64,000 nt of DNA from positions 1,871,001 through 1,935,000 of the forward strand of contig NZ_CP060780.1 of assembly GCF_014489495.1 (NCBI RefSeq), in the 5' to 3' direction. Under the pieces are notes generated by a model. It saw only the letters and a program-made list of their open reading frames with translations. It was not told the origin of the DNA and searched no databases. The translations under genes and the position numbers were made by a program. How positions within the stretch are numbered: the first letter of the stretch is position 1; each line of letters starts with the position of its first letter. Below are positions 40,301-51,872 of the stretch, in pieces. The stretch is from Sphingomonas daechungensis. GTDB lineage: Bacteria; Pseudomonadota; Alphaproteobacteria; Sphingomonadales; Sphingomonadaceae.

Positions 40301-40750
40301 GGCGACGCTCAGCGATTCCTCCGGGCAATTCCAAGCCAGCATTTTCGACGATGACGCCAGTGCGGCTGTGGAAGCTGCCGCGAAGGCTCAGACTTGCGGC
40401 CTGCTGACCGTCGAACTCGACAAGCGTCCGGGCGACGAACTTCCGCGCGTGGCGATCAAACGTTTCCAACCGCTGGAGACGTTGGCGAAGCGGACAAGGC
40501 TGCAGATGGAAGTACGCGTGCCATCCGCGACGCTTGTGCCAGCAATTGCCCGAGAGCTGTCCAACGTTGGCGGTGGCGGCGGGCTTGTGCGCCTGTTCCT
40601 CCCCTTGTCGACCGGCGGCGAAGCAATTGTCGTGGCGGGTCGCGACTTCGCGCTCGATGCAGAGCTCCAGGCTCGCATCGAGCGGATTGCCGGCGAGGGA
40701 GTGTCGACCTTTCCGTGCAGGAACCGCCGAGACTCGCCCTCGTCAGCTAG
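37316..40750 (+). CDS. dnaE: DNA polymerase III subunit alpha (three frameshifts)
   Basis: GTG at 37316 gives about 1145 aa after repair. An N-terminal PHP domain, where the usual RVHS is RVFS, so it lacks a metal-binding His. The palm has [16 protein letters not shown] and the catalytic Asp motif [15 protein letters not shown]. Breaks: near 38802 (repair gives [19 protein letters not shown]), near 39588 (repair gives [18 protein letters not shown]) and near 40706 (repair gives [16 protein letters not shown] to TAG 40748-40750). A helix-hairpin-helix and OB domain ([20 protein letters not shown]) close the protein. Replicative polymerase. Confidence 0.97.
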
Positions 40751-40753
40751 CGG

Positions 40754-41428
40754 CTAAGCCATCCAGAAGCCGTCTGCGTTCACAAGGCCCGTGATCTTGG
40801 CATTCTGTTCGTCGCTAAGATCGCGCTTGAAGGCGGGGAAGACTTCTTCCTCTTCCATGTGCGCGTGCTTCGACACCAAAGAGCGGAACTCCCGGACTTT
40901 CTCGAGCCAGTTCGGGGCCTCCGGGCCCATGTTCTTGAGTTCGTAGAGGTAGGTCTTGACGTAACCGTGCTCGCCTTCGAGCTCGTCGGCGTTGACGGCC
41001 ATGTTGGCTTCGCGAAGTGCGGGATAAACGACCATTTCCTCCTGGTGCGCATGCTTGTCGAGCGCATGGGTCAGCTTCATCAGCAGCATGCTGCGCTTCC
41101 AGGTCTGCGTCTCGTCGGTTGCCAGCATCTTGTCGAAGATGCCCAAGGCCAGCTCGTGCTCAGCGGCGAGGATGTCATCCCAGTCGCCCGCTAGGGATTC
41201 CATTCCCTGCATCAGGAATTTGCGGCCGTAGTTCGCCGCAAAGCCGATTGCTGCGCCGGCCAGCGCTGCTCCGAGAAGCGGCCCGGCGTTCTCGCCCCAG
41301 GTAAAGGCGCTCCGGTCACCACCGCTTCGGGTCTGGCTGCGGTCGCTGTTGCCGTTACCTGATCGTGACGAGCCGCGATTGTTCGAGCGGCTGCTGGATG
41401 AGGATCGACTCTGAGTACGTGTAGCCAT
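40754..41428 (-). CDS. Hemerythrin domain protein with Ser/Arg/Asn-rich N-terminal tail
   Basis: ATG 41428 behind GGAGG; 224 aa. The first 40 residues are basic and low-complexity (SRSSSSSRSNNRGSSRSG). A hydrophobic segment follows (GPLLGAALAGAAIGFAANYG), then a hemerythrin-like four-helix bundle with iron-ligand candidates in ILAAEHELALG, LTHALDKHAHQEEMVVYPA, LEGEHGYVK and LVSKHAHMEEEEVFPAFK. The diiron site would bind oxygen or NO or report redox state. Ends 3 bases from the convergent dnaE stop. Confidence 0.85.
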   Translation of the reverse strand: MATRTQSRSSSSSRSNNRGSSRSGNGNSDRSQTRSGGDRSAFTWGENAGPLLGAALAGAAIGFAANYGRKFLMQGMESLAGDWDDILAAEHELALGIFDKMLATDETQTWKRSMLLMKLTHALDKHAHQEEMVVYPALREANMAVNADELEGEHGYVKTYLYELKNMGPEAPNWLEKVREFRSLVSKHAHMEEEEVFPAFKRDLSDEQNAKITGLVNADGFWMA

Positions 41429-41524
41429 CACTTGTCCTCCATTTTGGGTTTGCGGCCTGAACGGCGGGCAAGCACCCGTCGTTCCTCAACCGAACGCAAA
41501 AAGGCCGGGCGATGAACGGTTTAG

Positions 41525-42520
41525 CTACTGACCGACCGGCGGAGGCGGCGGACTTTCCTCTGATCTGACGGGAGGGCTCGCCTCATTCGTCGCGGGTTGC
41601 TGCTGAGGAGCCGGCGCGGGGGCGTTGATGACAACCGGCTCCGGCGACTCAGGCGGCAGCTCTTCGACGGCCTCATTTAGCGGAGGCAGGGGTTTCGCGC
41701 TTTCATATTCTTCACCTGGGAGACCCGTGGATGGCCTTGCGGTCTTCGGCGCATCCTTGTTCTTCGGAGGAACGACGTCGCGGTAGACGCAGGCGTCGAG
41801 ACCGTCGCGGGCAACGATGCCGATCCTCGAGCTGATTGAATTGCCATAGCGGCGCGTGAACCCCTTCGGTGTGACCGCTCCGCGCTTCTTTGGAAGAGGG
41901 AGGACCGCGGCGATACGCGCAGCTTCCGTCGGACTCATCGCGCTCGCGTCGTGATCGAAATAGCGCTGCGATCCCGCGTTGACGCCATATGTGCCGATCC
42001 CGGTTTCAGCGACGTTGAGATAGACCTCCATGATCCGGCGCTTGCCCCAGACATGCTCGATAAGGAACGTGAACCAGGCTTCCAGGCCCTTACGGAAATA
42101 GCCGCCTCCCTGCCACAGGAAGACGTTCTTGGCGGTCTGCTGACTGATCGTTGATCCGCCGCGGATTCGACCTCCGGAAGCGTTGCGTTTCATTGCATCT
42201 TCAATGGCTTCCACATCGAAGCCACTATGGGAACAGAACTTGCTGTCTTCGGCGCCGATCGCGGCGCGGACCATGTCGCGATCGATGTCCTCGATGCTCA
42301 TCCAGTCCTTCGTCGCACCGCGTCCGGCGACGATGTCTCCAAGCATGGTCGCTGTGATCGGCGGGTTTACGAAGCGATAAGCCAGCACCCACAGGAATGA
42401 GCCGACCAGGAAAATGAGCGCCAGCTTCATCAAAAACACGATCAGTCGGACGATCGGACCGCGCTTGTTCGGCCTACGGCGCTTGTACTGGGGAATGGTG
42501 GACTTGGGTCGCTTCGCCAT
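41525..42520 (-). CDS. mtgA: Monofunctional biosynthetic peptidoglycan transglycosylase
   Basis: Intact, 331 aa. A basic cytoplasmic head, one helix (LIVFLMKLALIFLVGSFLWV), then the GT51 domain: catalytic Glu91 in AAIGAEDSKFCSHSGFD, GGSTISQQTAKNVFLWQG, and RIMEVYLNVAETGIGTYGV. The last 85 residues are a Pro/Glu-rich extension (PLPPLNEAVEELPPESPEPV) that the enzyme does not need and most family members lack. Polymerises lipid II at the inner membrane. Confidence 0.95.
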   Translation of the reverse strand: MAKRPKSTIPQYKRRRPNKRGPIVRLIVFLMKLALIFLVGSFLWVLAYRFVNPPITATMLGDIVAGRGATKDWMSIEDIDRDMVRAAIGAEDSKFCSHSGFDVEAIEDAMKRNASGGRIRGGSTISQQTAKNVFLWQGGGYFRKGLEAWFTFLIEHVWGKRRIMEVYLNVAETGIGTYGVNAGSQRYFDHDASAMSPTEAARIAAVLPLPKKRGAVTPKGFTRRYGNSISSRIGIVARDGLDACVYRDVVPPKNKDAPKTARPSTGLPGEEYESAKPLPPLNEAVEELPPESPEPVVINAPAPAPQQQPATNEASPPVRSEESPPPPPVGQ

Positions 42521-42529
42521 GCAATTCGA

Positions 42530-44092
42530 CTAGCGAGCGGCCGACGCGCCGTCGAGCTTGGCCATCAACGCCAGCGTGCCGGGATCATTCTTGCGGAACG
42601 CCAGAGCGGCGGCCGCCTCTCGGCGTGCTCCCGCCAAATCACCCTGCGCCTCCAACGCGAGGGCGAGGTCACGGCGCACCGGATAGTGCCATGCGGGAGG
42701 ATCCGAGACGGACCGGAAGTCGTCGCTCTCCTCGTGCTCCGCGGCTTCCGCGAAGGCCTGGGCAGCCTCCTTCGGCCGATGCGCCATCATGTCAGCGCGG
42801 CCCACAAGCACGTTGCGCGCGATGTAAGTCATGGTCTGGGCCTGCAGCGAGCCGTCGTCCTTGCTGAGTTCGCCGGTGACGCCATGAATCGCGGCTGCTT
42901 CCTTGCGGACCGCTTCCTCATTCCCAAGCTTCGCAAAGGCTTCGCCGCGCGCGTAATGCCATGCGGCCTCGAGGAACGGCAATTTCGGTTGCGGAAGAGC
43001 CAGCACGTCCTTTGGGTCCGAGAATAGGGCCATGGCGTAATAGCCGTTCGCGGCAATCATCTGCCGATAGGGTCCGGCCTTGCCGTCCGATTGCGACATC
43101 TCGACAAGCGGACGGCCGAGCCGGAGTGCGATGTCGGCATCGCCTGCCTGAAGCGCGCCCCCAAGTCCGAAGGTTACGTTGTGCGCGTGATACGGCAGTC
43201 CCCACACGCCGTTCGGTGCGGGAAGGCCCAGCTTCTTCGCGTTGTCGATACCGATTTCGACGGCCCGCATGTTCGCCTTTGCCGCATCCTCATAGCGGCC
43301 GACCCAGTAATAGGTGTGGCTTGGCATGTGGACGAGATGGCTCGCCCTTGGAGCCAGCGTCCCAAGCCGGTCCGCGTAGGGCTCCGCGAGCGCCGGTCGC
43401 TCGGCGATCTCCGTTGCGTGGATGTAGAAATGGATTGCCGGTGTATCGTTCGGATTGCGCCGAAGTACGCGCTCGAGCAGCGGGATCGACAGCTCGGCAT
43501 TCAACTTCCAGTCCTCTGCGGTATCGGCCTTCGTCATCAGCCATGCGTCCGCGGCCATGACGGCGATCTCGTCATCGTCAGGATATCTCGAAGCGAGAGC
43601 GGCCATCGCCTTCGCGAATTTCAAATCGCCGTCCTTGCCTCCGCCACCGTCCTTGTAGCGCAACTGAAGAGCATGAATGAGCTGGCGTTCGCGCTCGGAG
43701 CCTTTGGCCTTGGCAAGGTCCGCGGCTTTGTCCGCCAGTTCGGCAAGCTTCGCGACCTCGTCCTCGCTCTTGCCGTAGTTGATCGTCGGGCCATCGGCCC
43801 AGGCCTGTCCCCATAGGCACATCGCACATTGGGGATCGAGCCGGACGGACTCCTCCATCGCTTCGACTGCGGCCTTGTGGGCGAAGGCATGAGCGAGCTG
43901 CATCCCGTTGTTGAAGAAGGCCTGCGCCTTCGGATTGGCAGTCGTGATCGTGAACCCGCCGTTACCATAGCCGTCAAGGATGAGGGCCTTCGGTGGGGTG
44001 GCCTCCTTCATCAGGTGGCCTTGGTGTTCGCTGGACTGGGCCATGACCGGCGCTGCAGCGCAGGCCAGCAAGGCAAAAGCGATGCGTTTCAT
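42530..44092 (-). CDS. Exported TPR protein of unknown function
   Basis: Intact, 520 aa. Signal [18 protein letters not shown]. The N-terminal [20 protein letters not shown] and [20 protein letters not shown] (a CxxC) form a recognisable conserved block of a periplasmic TPR family; later repeats include [40 protein letters not shown] and [20 protein letters not shown]. Its start lies 10 bases downstream of the mtgA-independent alaS promoter region. His-rich patches (HQGHLMKEA) follow the signal. Metal or redox roles are guesses. Confidence 0.8.
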   Translation of the reverse strand: MKRIAFALLACAAAPVMAQSSEHQGHLMKEATPPKALILDGYGNGGFTITTANPKAQAFFNNGMQLAHAFAHKAAVEAMEESVRLDPQCAMCLWGQAWADGPTINYGKSEDEVAKLAELADKAADLAKAKGSERERQLIHALQLRYKDGGGGKDGDLKFAKAMAALASRYPDDDEIAVMAADAWLMTKADTAEDWKLNAELSIPLLERVLRRNPNDTPAIHFYIHATEIAERPALAEPYADRLGTLAPRASHLVHMPSHTYYWVGRYEDAAKANMRAVEIGIDNAKKLGLPAPNGVWGLPYHAHNVTFGLGGALQAGDADIALRLGRPLVEMSQSDGKAGPYRQMIAANGYYAMALFSDPKDVLALPQPKLPFLEAAWHYARGEAFAKLGNEEAVRKEAAAIHGVTGELSKDDGSLQAQTMTYIARNVLVGRADMMAHRPKEAAQAFAEAAEHEESDDFRSVSDPPAWHYPVRRDLALALEAQGDLAGARREAAAALAFRKNDPGTLALMAKLDGASAAR

Positions 44093-44185
44093 GCTATCCC
44101 CCTGGCGAAGACGCTAGCATTCGAACACTGGCCGTCAACGGCGCTCCTTGCCGCAGTGCAGCAGCGCATTTACATGCCGCCTGCG

Positions 44186-46843
44186 ATGACCTCGACGAAC
44201 GATATCCGCCGCTCCTTCCTCGATTACTTCGAGACGAACGGGCATGCGCGCGTCCAATCCGCACCCTTGGTGCCGCAGAACGATCCGACCCTGATGTTCG
44301 TGAACGCGGGCATGGTGCCGTTCAAGAACGTGTTCACGGGACTCGAGAGCAAGCCTTACTCGACCGCGACCAGCTCCCAGAAATGCGTCCGCGCCGGCGG
44401 CAAGCACAACGATCTCGACAACGTCGGCTATACCGCGCGGCACCATACCTTCTTCGAAATGCTCGGGAATTTCTCGTTCGGCGATTACTTCAAGGATCGA
44501 GCGATCGAACTTGCGTGGAACCTCATTACGAAGGAATGGGGGATCAGTCCAGACCGGCTGACCGCCACCGTTTATCATACTGACGACGAGGCATTCGATC
44601 TTTGGAAGAAGATCTCCGGGCTTCCCGACAGCCGGATCATCCGCATCCCGACCAAGGACAATTTCTGGGCGATGGGCGACGACGGCCCATGCGGTCCGTG
44701 TTCCGAGATTTTCTACGACCATGGCGATCATATTCCGGGCGGTCCTCCGGGCTCGCCTGACGAAGACGGCGATCGCTTCGTCGAGATCTGGAACCTGGTC
44801 TTCATGCAATACGAGCAGGCGGCCGGTGAGATCGTCTCCGAATTGCCGAAGAAGAGCATCGATACGGGCATGGGCCTCGAGCGCCTCTCGGCGGTCCTGC
44901 AGGGCGTGCACGACAATTACGACACGGACATGTTTCGTGCGTTGATCGAAGCCAGCGAAGCGCTGACCAAGACCAAGGCGGAAGGCGACAAGCAGGCAAG
45001 CCATCGCGTGATCGCCGACCACCTGCGCGCATCGGGCTTCCTTGTGGCGGATGGCGTCCTGCCGGCGAACGAGGGCAGGGGCTATGTCCTCCGCCGGATC
45101 ATGCGGCGCGCGATGCGGCACGCCCATCTGCTCGGCGCCAAGGAGCCCTTGATGTACCGCCTTGTGCCGGCGCTGGTCGCGGAGATGGGCGCGGCTTTCC
45201 CCGAGCTGGTACGAGCGCAGCCGCTGATCGAGGCTACATTGCAACAAGAAGAGGTGCGCTTCCGCCAGACGCTGGCGAACGGCCTCAAGCTACTCGACGA
45301 AGCGACTGTCTCTCTAGCGGCCGGCGGTACTTTACCCGGCGAAACGGCCTTCAAGCTCTACGACACGTTCGGCTTTCCTTACGACCTGACCGAAGATGCG
45401 CTGCGCGTTCGCGGGCTTGGTGTCGATCGCGAAGGCTTCGATGCCGCAATGGCGCAGCAGAGGGCGGCGGCGCGGGCTGCCTGGAAAGGTTCGGGCGAGC
45501 GCGCCTCCGACGAACTGTGGTTCGACATCGCCGAGGAGTTCGGGAGCACCGAATTCACTGGATATTCTGGGGATGAAGGGGAGGGCGTCGCCCTTGCGAT
45601 CGTCAAGGATGGGAAGCGTGTCGAGCGGGCTGAGATTGGCGAGATCGTCGACATCGTGCCCAACCAGACGCCTTTCTACGGCGAAAGTGGCGGCCAGATC
45701 GGCGACACAGGAAAATTGACTACGCTCAAAGGCTTCCAGGGCGATGTCCAGGACACGATGAAGCCGCTTGGGCGGCTGCACGTCCTCCGCACCAAGGTCG
45801 TCGCGGGCGAGCTGACGGTCGGCGAGACCGTCCACCAAGCCGTCGATGCCGAGCGCAGGGACCGCGTCCGCGCCAACCATAGCGCAACCCACCTGCTGCA
45901 TGCGGCCCTTCGCCATCGTTTGGGTACGCACGTCACCCAGAAAGGGAGCCTGGTTGCTCCCGACTACTTCCGTTTCGATTTCTCGCATCCCAAGGCGCTG
46001 ACGCGCGAGGAGATCGATCAGGTCGAAGCGGATGTGAACGCGCAGATTCGGGGCAATGAGACCGTGCAGACCCGGTTAATGACGCCCGACGAAGCGATCG
46101 CCGCCGGAGCCATGGCCCTGTTCGGCGAGAAATATGGCGATGAAGTTCGCGTTCTCTCGATGGGACGAACCTCGGAGGCGGACTATTCCGTCGAGCTGTG
46201 CGGCGGGACTCACGTTCGGGCGCTGGGGGATATCCAGCTGCTGAAGATCATCGGCGAAAGTGCGGTGTCTTCCGGAGTGCGCAGGATCGAGGCGTTTACT
46301 GGCGAGGCCGCTCGCAAATGGCTCGGCGATCGCGACACCAAGCTGCGGGAGGCGGCCGCGACACTCAAGTCATCGCCGGATGAAGTGCCCGCGCGGATCG
46401 CATCGCTGGTCGAAGAGCGGCGGCGCTTGGAGCGCGAGCTCGCCGACGCAAAGAAGGCGTTGGCCATGGGCGGAGGCTCGGCGAAGGCGGATGCGACGGC
46501 GCCAGAGCAGGTCGGCGGTCACAGCTTCCTCGGTCAGGTCGTAGAAGGCTTGAATCCCAAAGACTTGCGGTCCACCGTTGACACCATGAAGCAGCGCGTC
46601 GGTTCGGGAATTGCAGCGCTCATCGCGGTCAACGATGGGCGCGCGAGCGTCGCCGTCGGCGTAACCGACGATCTGACGGGACAGGTCAATGCCGTCGACC
46701 TTCTCAAGGCGGCGGTCAGCGCGCTCGGCGGGCAGGGCGGCGGAGGACGGCCCGATATGGCGCAAGGCGGCGGACCTGACGGGTCCAAGGCGGAGGAAGC
46801 GCTTGCGGCGGTCAAGGACGCGCTGGAAAAGGTCGCTGCGTGA
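44186..46843 (+). CDS. alaS: Alanyl-tRNA synthetase
   Basis: Intact. ATG 44186 gives 885 aa ([20 protein letters not shown]); ATG 44174 is an in-frame alternative four codons upstream. Class II core: [20 protein letters not shown] and [14 protein letters not shown]. Editing domain zinc ligands: [20 protein letters not shown] and the Cys-His pair in [15 protein letters not shown]. The C-terminal oligomerisation part is Gly-rich ([20 protein letters not shown]). Divergent from the TPR gene across 93 bases. Its TGA overlaps the next GTG. Confidence 0.98.
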   Translation: MTSTNDIRRSFLDYFETNGHARVQSAPLVPQNDPTLMFVNAGMVPFKNVFTGLESKPYSTATSSQKCVRAGGKHNDLDNVGYTARHHTFFEMLGNFSFGDYFKDRAIELAWNLITKEWGISPDRLTATVYHTDDEAFDLWKKISGLPDSRIIRIPTKDNFWAMGDDGPCGPCSEIFYDHGDHIPGGPPGSPDEDGDRFVEIWNLVFMQYEQAAGEIVSELPKKSIDTGMGLERLSAVLQGVHDNYDTDMFRALIEASEALTKTKAEGDKQASHRVIADHLRASGFLVADGVLPANEGRGYVLRRIMRRAMRHAHLLGAKEPLMYRLVPALVAEMGAAFPELVRAQPLIEATLQQEEVRFRQTLANGLKLLDEATVSLAAGGTLPGETAFKLYDTFGFPYDLTEDALRVRGLGVDREGFDAAMAQQRAAARAAWKGSGERASDELWFDIAEEFGSTEFTGYSGDEGEGVALAIVKDGKRVERAEIGEIVDIVPNQTPFYGESGGQIGDTGKLTTLKGFQGDVQDTMKPLGRLHVLRTKVVAGELTVGETVHQAVDAERRDRVRANHSATHLLHAALRHRLGTHVTQKGSLVAPDYFRFDFSHPKALTREEIDQVEADVNAQIRGNETVQTRLMTPDEAIAAGAMALFGEKYGDEVRVLSMGRTSEADYSVELCGGTHVRALGDIQLLKIIGESAVSSGVRRIEAFTGEAARKWLGDRDTKLREAAATLKSSPDEVPARIASLVEERRRLERELADAKKALAMGGGSAKADATAPEQVGGHSFLGQVVEGLNPKDLRSTVDTMKQRVGSGIAALIAVNDGRASVAVGVTDDLTGQVNAVDLLKAAVSALGGQGGGGRPDMAQGGGPDGSKAEEALAAVKDALEKVAA

Positions 46844-47283
46844 TCGATACGGCTGGCACTGAGCCAGTTACACTGAACGGCTCATGCCATTGCGGTGCGG
46901 TCAGGTTTACGGCCGAGCTGCCACTCGGCCTTTCGTCCGCGCGGCGCTGTACCTGCAGCATCTGCCGGATGCGTGGTGCGGTGGCGGTCACGTCGACGCC
47001 TCAGGGATTCCATCTGCTTCAAGGCGAGGAGCAGCTCGGAACCTATCGCTTCAATACGAGGTCGGCCGAGCATCACTTCTGCACCGTCTGCGGCATCTAC
47101 ACTCACCACAAGCGCCGGTCGAACCCCGATCAGCTCGGCGTCAATGTTGCCTGTCTCGAGGGCCTCTCACCGTTCGACTTCAGAGAAATCGTCGTCTTCG
47201 ACGGCGACCGTCACCCGGCGGATAATGCGGAGCACAAGACTTACGCCGCGGGCGTGCTTCGGTTCGAACCCGCAACCGACTGA
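46840..47283 (+). CDS. GFA family (glutathione-dependent formaldehyde-activating-like) protein
   Basis: The GTG overlaps the alaS stop (GTGA); 147 aa. Zinc-binding Cys pattern: [10 protein letters not shown] (Cys16, Cys18), [12 protein letters not shown] (Cys37, Cys39, Cys42) and [16 protein letters not shown], typical of GFA/Mss4-like folds, plus [11 protein letters not shown]. The biochemical role of most GFA proteins is unproven. The 3' end overlaps the convergent antiporter gene by 43 bases. Confidence 0.9.
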   Translation: MIDTAGTEPVTLNGSCHCGAVRFTAELPLGLSSARRCTCSICRMRGAVAVTSTPQGFHLLQGEEQLGTYRFNTRSAEHHFCTVCGIYTHHKRRSNPDQLGVNVACLEGLSPFDFREIVVFDGDRHPADNAEHKTYAAGVLRFEPATD

Positions 47284-49030
47284 CGCGAGTCCCTTGCTCT
47301 GCGCCGTCCAAGTCGCGGCTCAGCCTCCATTTCCGCCTGCGCCATGATCTCTGATCGCAGTTCCGACCTCTTCTCGTGGATGCTGGCGATGACGGGTCCC
47401 ATCGCCACGCCAATGTCGACCAGGACAGCTTCGGACAGCTGAAGGGATGCTTCGAGCGTCTCCGGCACGGCGTCGGTCACGCCGGCTTCGTAAAGCTTGG
47501 CCGCATGGTCGGTGTCACGAGCTCGGGCGATGATGGCGAGCTCCGGAAAACTGCTCCGCAGCCGTCTTGTCAGGCGCGCGACGAGCACGGGATCGTCCAT
47601 CGTCAGGACCAGGGCGGAGGAGCTTCCCAAGTTCAATTTCTCGATCAGTTCGGTGCGCGCGACATCTCCGAACAGAATGCTGTAACCGGCCTCTCGCGCA
47701 GACATAACGTTGTCGATGTCGCTGTCGACGGCGAGATAGGGGCGGCCGTGTTCCTCGAGCATGTCGGCAACCATCCGCCCGACCCGGCCGAAGCCGAACA
47801 CAATTGTACGTCCTTCGGCACCGCCTTCCGCGGCTTCGAGGGCGTGCGGGTCGACACGCCTTGCAGCCAGCCGGCCGAGCATTGCCAGCAGGGGCGTAAT
47901 GGTGAGGCCGATCGCCGTCGCTGCCTGCCAGAAAGTCGCGGTGCTTTGCGCGATTGCACCCGTTGCCGCAGCAGCGCCAAGTAGGATCAAAGTCGTCTCC
48001 GAGGGCGAGGCCATCAGCAGACCGGTTTCGGCGGCTACGCCGACACGCGAGCCGCTCAACCGCAACAGCCCACCCGTTACGAATGCTTTGACGACGAGAA
48101 TGCCCACCAATGCCAGGAGCAGCTGCGGCCAGATGCTGGTCAGCAACCGGAAATCAATTCGCATGCCGATCGTGATCAGGAAAATTCCGAGTGCGAGGCC
48201 GCGGAACGGCGCCGTCACCACTTCGACTTCGCTATGATATTCGGTCTCGGCGATCAGGACGCCAGCGATCAGCGCTCCCAGGATCGGTGATAGTCCAACC
48301 GCGCCGGTGGCAATGCTTGCAAGGATCACCACCAGCAGGCTGACGGCCAAGAAAATCTCTGGGCTCTTGGTCCGCGCCGCCTGGGCAAACAGCGCGGGAA
48401 GGAAAAGCCTGCCGATGAGCAACAGTCCGCCGATGACGATCGCCCCTTTCCACGCCACCTCAATGAGGCCGGACGCGGCAGCTGCGGCGGCGGTGCCGAA
48501 AACGAAGAGCAGCGGCACGAGTGCAAGGTCCTCGAACAGCAGCATGGCAAGCGCCGCCTTTCCGACGGGGCTCGTCGTACCGGCGATCGGCAGCACCAGT
48601 GCAGTGGACGACATTGCAAGGGCGAAACCGAGGACCGCAGCGCTCGAAGCCGTGTGACCAAAAAGCGCCAGCGCACCGCCGATCAGAGCCGCGCTCAAAA
48701 TGAGCTCAGCTGCCCCAATCCCGAATACCATCTTCCGCATCGCGACGAGGCGTCGAAAACTTAGTTCGAGCCCGATCGCAAAGAGGAGAAGGATAATGCC
48801 GAACTCGGCGAATGGGTCGATCGCCTCACGGTTGGAAATGGTCAGGTAGTTCAGCCACGAGAACTCATGTGTCAGGCCACCGAGGCCGGAAGGACCGACG
48901 ATCATCCCGACCAGGATAAAGCCGATCACCGGCGAGATGCGCAGGCGGGCAAAGGCCGGGATGACGATCCCTGCTGCCCGAGGATCACCAGGGCATCGCT
49001 GAAGCCAGATGTTCCGAATTCGCCGTGCAT
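47241..49030 (-). CDS. CPA2-family cation:proton antiporter with TrkA-N domain (one frameshift)
   Basis: ATG 49030 starts MHGEFGTSGFSDALVILG; a G is missing near 48976, and repair gives ILGAAGIVIPAFARLRISPV and then VIGFILVGMIVGPSGLGGLT. About 12 helices carry typical motifs (FGIILLLFAIGLELSFRRL; SSTALVLPI; LLFEDLALVPLLFVFG). A Rossmann TrkA-N domain follows (TIVFGFGRVGRMVADMLEEH; SILFGDVARTELIEKLNLGS). KefB/KefC-like K+ or Na+/H+ exchange. Repaired length is about 596 aa. Confidence 0.92.
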
Positions 49031-49113
49031 ACCGGCTTTAGAGCAGGTGCCCGAAAATCTGTCACCCTCGCGGCTTGCTCGAACGTTTCCTCCAGCGTCT
49101 GGAGAAAATGATC

Positions 49114-49320
49114 ATGAGCAAGCAGTTGAAGGCTGGCGACAGCGTTAGTTGGAAATCGCATGGCGGTACGGCCGAAGGAAAGGTCGTGAAAAAGCTCACG
49201 GAGCCAACCCACATCAAGGGTCACAAGGTCGCCGCGTCGAAGGATAATCCCGAATACCTCGTGGAGACGGATGACGGGAAGCAAGCAGCCCACAAAGCGG
49301 AGGCGCTCACTAGGCGCTGA
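49114..49320 (+). CDS. Small Tudor-like protein (DUF2945, HVA1 family)
   Basis: ATG 49114 with GGAG nine bases upstream; 68 aa. KAGDSVSWKSHGGTAEGKVV, KGHKVAASKDNPEYLVETDD and KQAAHKAEALTRR fit the hypervirulence-associated/Tudor-like small family. Probably cytoplasmic; ligand unknown. Confidence 0.8.
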   Translation: MSKQLKAGDSVSWKSHGGTAEGKVVKKLTEPTHIKGHKVAASKDNPEYLVETDDGKQAAHKAEALTRR

Positions 49321-49351
49321 CTTCCGGCCGTAACGGCTGTAAGCCGACGGC

Positions 49352-50589
49352 ATGACGTCAGAGCAAGACGCAGACCTCATCGTCGTTGGCGGAGGGCCGG
49401 CGGGCGTCATGGCCGGCCTGCTTTTCGCGCGCGCCGGCTGCGAAGTTCGCATCTTCGAGAAGCATGCTGATTTCTTCCGCGATTTCCGCGGCGACACGGT
49501 TCATCCCTCAACGATGGAGATCCTCGATCAGCTCGGGATGCTGGAGCGCTTCCTCCAGCGCCCGCATAACAAGGTCGATAAGGCGGAACTACGGCTGGCC
49601 GGGCGTGAATGGACGATCGGCGACTTGTCACACCTTCACACGCCCGCGCCATTCATTGCGATGATGCCGCAGTGGGAATTTCTCGATTTCCTTCGCGTCG
49701 AGGCCAAAGCCTTCCCGGCTTTCACCTCGAGATGGAGACGCCGGTCGAAAGCTTTGCTGAGGAGCAGGGCAGGGTGGTTGGCGTCCGACTGAAGAATGGT
49801 CGCGATGTTCGAGCACCGCTCACAATCGCCGCTGACGGCCGAGCATCGATCGTTCGGCAAACCTTGCCCGTTGAGGACCTCGGCGCGCCGATCGACGTCT
49901 TCTGGTTTCGCCTCGCCAAGCCGGAGAAGGAGGTCGGCGGGCTGCGGGGTAATGTCGAGAGCGGCCGCATTCTGGTAATGATCGATCGCGGCGATTACTG
50001 GCAATGTGCGTTCGTCATCCCGAAAGGAGCCGCTGAAGCCTACCAGCAGCGGGGGATCGAAGCGATCCGCGAGGAAGTGGCGGCGGCGGCACCTGAAGGG
50101 CTGAACCTAACCGAGCTCGACGAGATTACGGATTTGCACCTTTTGAGCGTGAAGCTCGACCGGCTCACGACCTGGCACCAGAACGGCTTGCTGGCGATTG
50201 GTGACGCAGCTCATGCAATGTCACCAATCGGAGGCATTGGCATCAACCTCGCGGTTCAAGATGCAGTTGCCGCGGCCAACATTCTCGCGGCGCCGCTGGC
50301 ACGAGGCGAGGATGTCGATCCGTACCTCCGCAAGGTCGAGGAGCGCCGCCTGTTCCCGACACGCGTGATCCAAGGCGCACAAAAGGCCGCGCAGGAACGC
50401 GTCATCGGTCGCGTCATTCAGTCTCGGGAGCCAATCCGGCGGGCGCCGTTCATCGTGCGCCTGTTCGATCGCTTCCCGCTTCTGCGCAGGATTCCAGGAC
50501 GCCTTGTCGGGCTCGGCGTCAGGCGCGAGCGGGTTCGCTCTCCGCTGGCGCCTCTTCCCAGGATTTCATCGTCGTTTCGAGGTTCTTGA
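49352..50589 (+). CDS. FAD-dependent monooxygenase/oxidoreductase (one frameshift)
   Basis: An N-terminal dinucleotide fold [20 protein letters not shown] and [18 protein letters not shown] base is missing near 49724; repair links AKAFPAF to [20 protein letters not shown]. The second FAD motif is [20 protein letters not shown]. This places it with PheA/UbiH-type aromatic hydroxylases. The substrate is unknown. Repaired length is about 412 aa. The C-terminus runs 71 bases into the convergent icd gene, so its real end may be earlier if another break was missed. Confidence 0.88.
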
Positions 50590-51772
50590 CGATCGTGTCG
50601 AAGAACTGCTCGGTGGTCATCCAGGGCTGATCCGGGCCGACGAGGATTGCGAGGTCCTTCGTCATGTGACCGGCCTCGACCGTGTCGATGCAAACCTGCT
50701 CGAGCGTTTCCGCAAATCGGACGACGTCGGGCGTCTCGTCGATCTTGCCGCGGAACTTCAGGCCGCCGGTCCACGCGAAGATGGACGCGATTGGATTGGT
50801 CGAGGTCGCCTTGCCCTGCTGGTGCATACGGTAGTGGCGGGTGACGGTGCCGTGAGCAGCCTCCGCTTCGACCGTCTTGCCGTCCGGGGTCATCAGGATC
50901 GAGGTCATCAGGCCCAACGAACCAAAGCCTTGAGCAACCTGGTCCGACTGAACGTCTCCGTCGTAGTTCTTGCAGGCCCAGATGAACTTGCCGCTCCATT
51001 TGAGAGCGCTGGCGACCATGTCGTCGATCAGGCGATGCTGATATTCGATACCCAGTTCGTCGAACTTCGCCTTGAATTCGTTGTCGAAGGTTTCCTGGAA
51101 GATATCCTTGAAGCGACCATCGTAAGCCTTGAGGATCGTATTCTTCGTCGACAGGTAGACCGGCCACTTGCGGTTGATTCCGTAGTTGAAGCTGGCGCGG
51201 GCAAAGTCGCGAATAGACTCGTCCAGGTTGTACATCCCCATGGCGACGCCGGCGCTCGGGAAATCGAACACTTCATGCTCGATCTCCTGGCCGTCCTCTC
51301 CGACGAACTTAATTGTCAGCTTGCCGGGACCGGGGACCTTGAAATCGGTCGCCTTGTACTGGTCGCCGAACGCGTGACGACCGATCACGATCGGATCCGT
51401 CCAGCCAGGGATGATCCTCGGCACGTTGGCGATGACGATGGGCTCGCGAAACACGACGCCGCCAAGAATGTTGCGGATGGTGCCGTTGGGCGATTTCCAC
51501 ATCTTCTTAAGGCTAAATTCTTCAACTCGGGCTTCGTCAGGCGTGATCGTTGCGCACTTCACGCCTACGCCGTGCTTCTTGATCGCTTCGGCGGCCTCGA
51601 CCGTAATCCTGTCCTCGGTCTCGTCGCGCTTCTCGATGCCGAGGTCGTAGTAAAGCAGGTCCACATCGAGGAATGGCAGGATCAGGCGCTCTCGGATCCA
51701 CTGCCAGATGATGCGGGTCATTTCGTCGCCGTCGAGCTCGACGACCGGGTTTTTCACCTTGATCTTGGACAT
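50519..51772 (-). CDS. icd: NADP-dependent isocitrate dehydrogenase
   Basis: Intact, 417 aa. [20 protein letters not shown] is the type II (eukaryote-like) N-terminus; substrate-binding [19 protein letters not shown], catalytic Tyr/Lys regions ([15 protein letters not shown]) and the metal Asp in [12 protein letters not shown] follow. The NADP site [12 protein letters not shown] is present. TCA cycle, cytoplasm. The last residues (ESEPARA) overlap the FAD gene. Confidence 0.97.
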   Translation of the reverse strand: MSKIKVKNPVVELDGDEMTRIIWQWIRERLILPFLDVDLLYYDLGIEKRDETEDRITVEAAEAIKKHGVGVKCATITPDEARVEEFSLKKMWKSPNGTIRNILGGVVFREPIVIANVPRIIPGWTDPIVIGRHAFGDQYKATDFKVPGPGKLTIKFVGEDGQEIEHEVFDFPSAGVAMGMYNLDESIRDFARASFNYGINRKWPVYLSTKNTILKAYDGRFKDIFQETFDNEFKAKFDELGIEYQHRLIDDMVASALKWSGKFIWACKNYDGDVQSDQVAQGFGSLGLMTSILMTPDGKTVEAEAAHGTVTRHYRMHQQGKATSTNPIASIFAWTGGLKFRGKIDETPDVVRFAETLEQVCIDTVEAGHMTKDLAILVGPDQPWMTTEQFFDTIVKNLETTMKSWEEAPAESEPARA

Positions 51773-51872
51773 AGACTTCCTGCTTTTCGGATTTGGCGGG
51801 CATTAGGACGCGGACCCGCTTCAGGCAACCGCAGCGTTGTGCGCTGCCGACAGCCTCTTTAAGGAGGCGCCC

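Noticed and set aside
47376..47984. Plus-strand open frame inside the antiporter gene
   Set aside because: Antisense to the TrkA-N domain coding region, which is clearly conserved on the minus strand.
50504..51862. 452-residue open frame antisense to icd
   Set aside because: Shadow of the intact icd gene; no motifs, and it would overlap its whole length.
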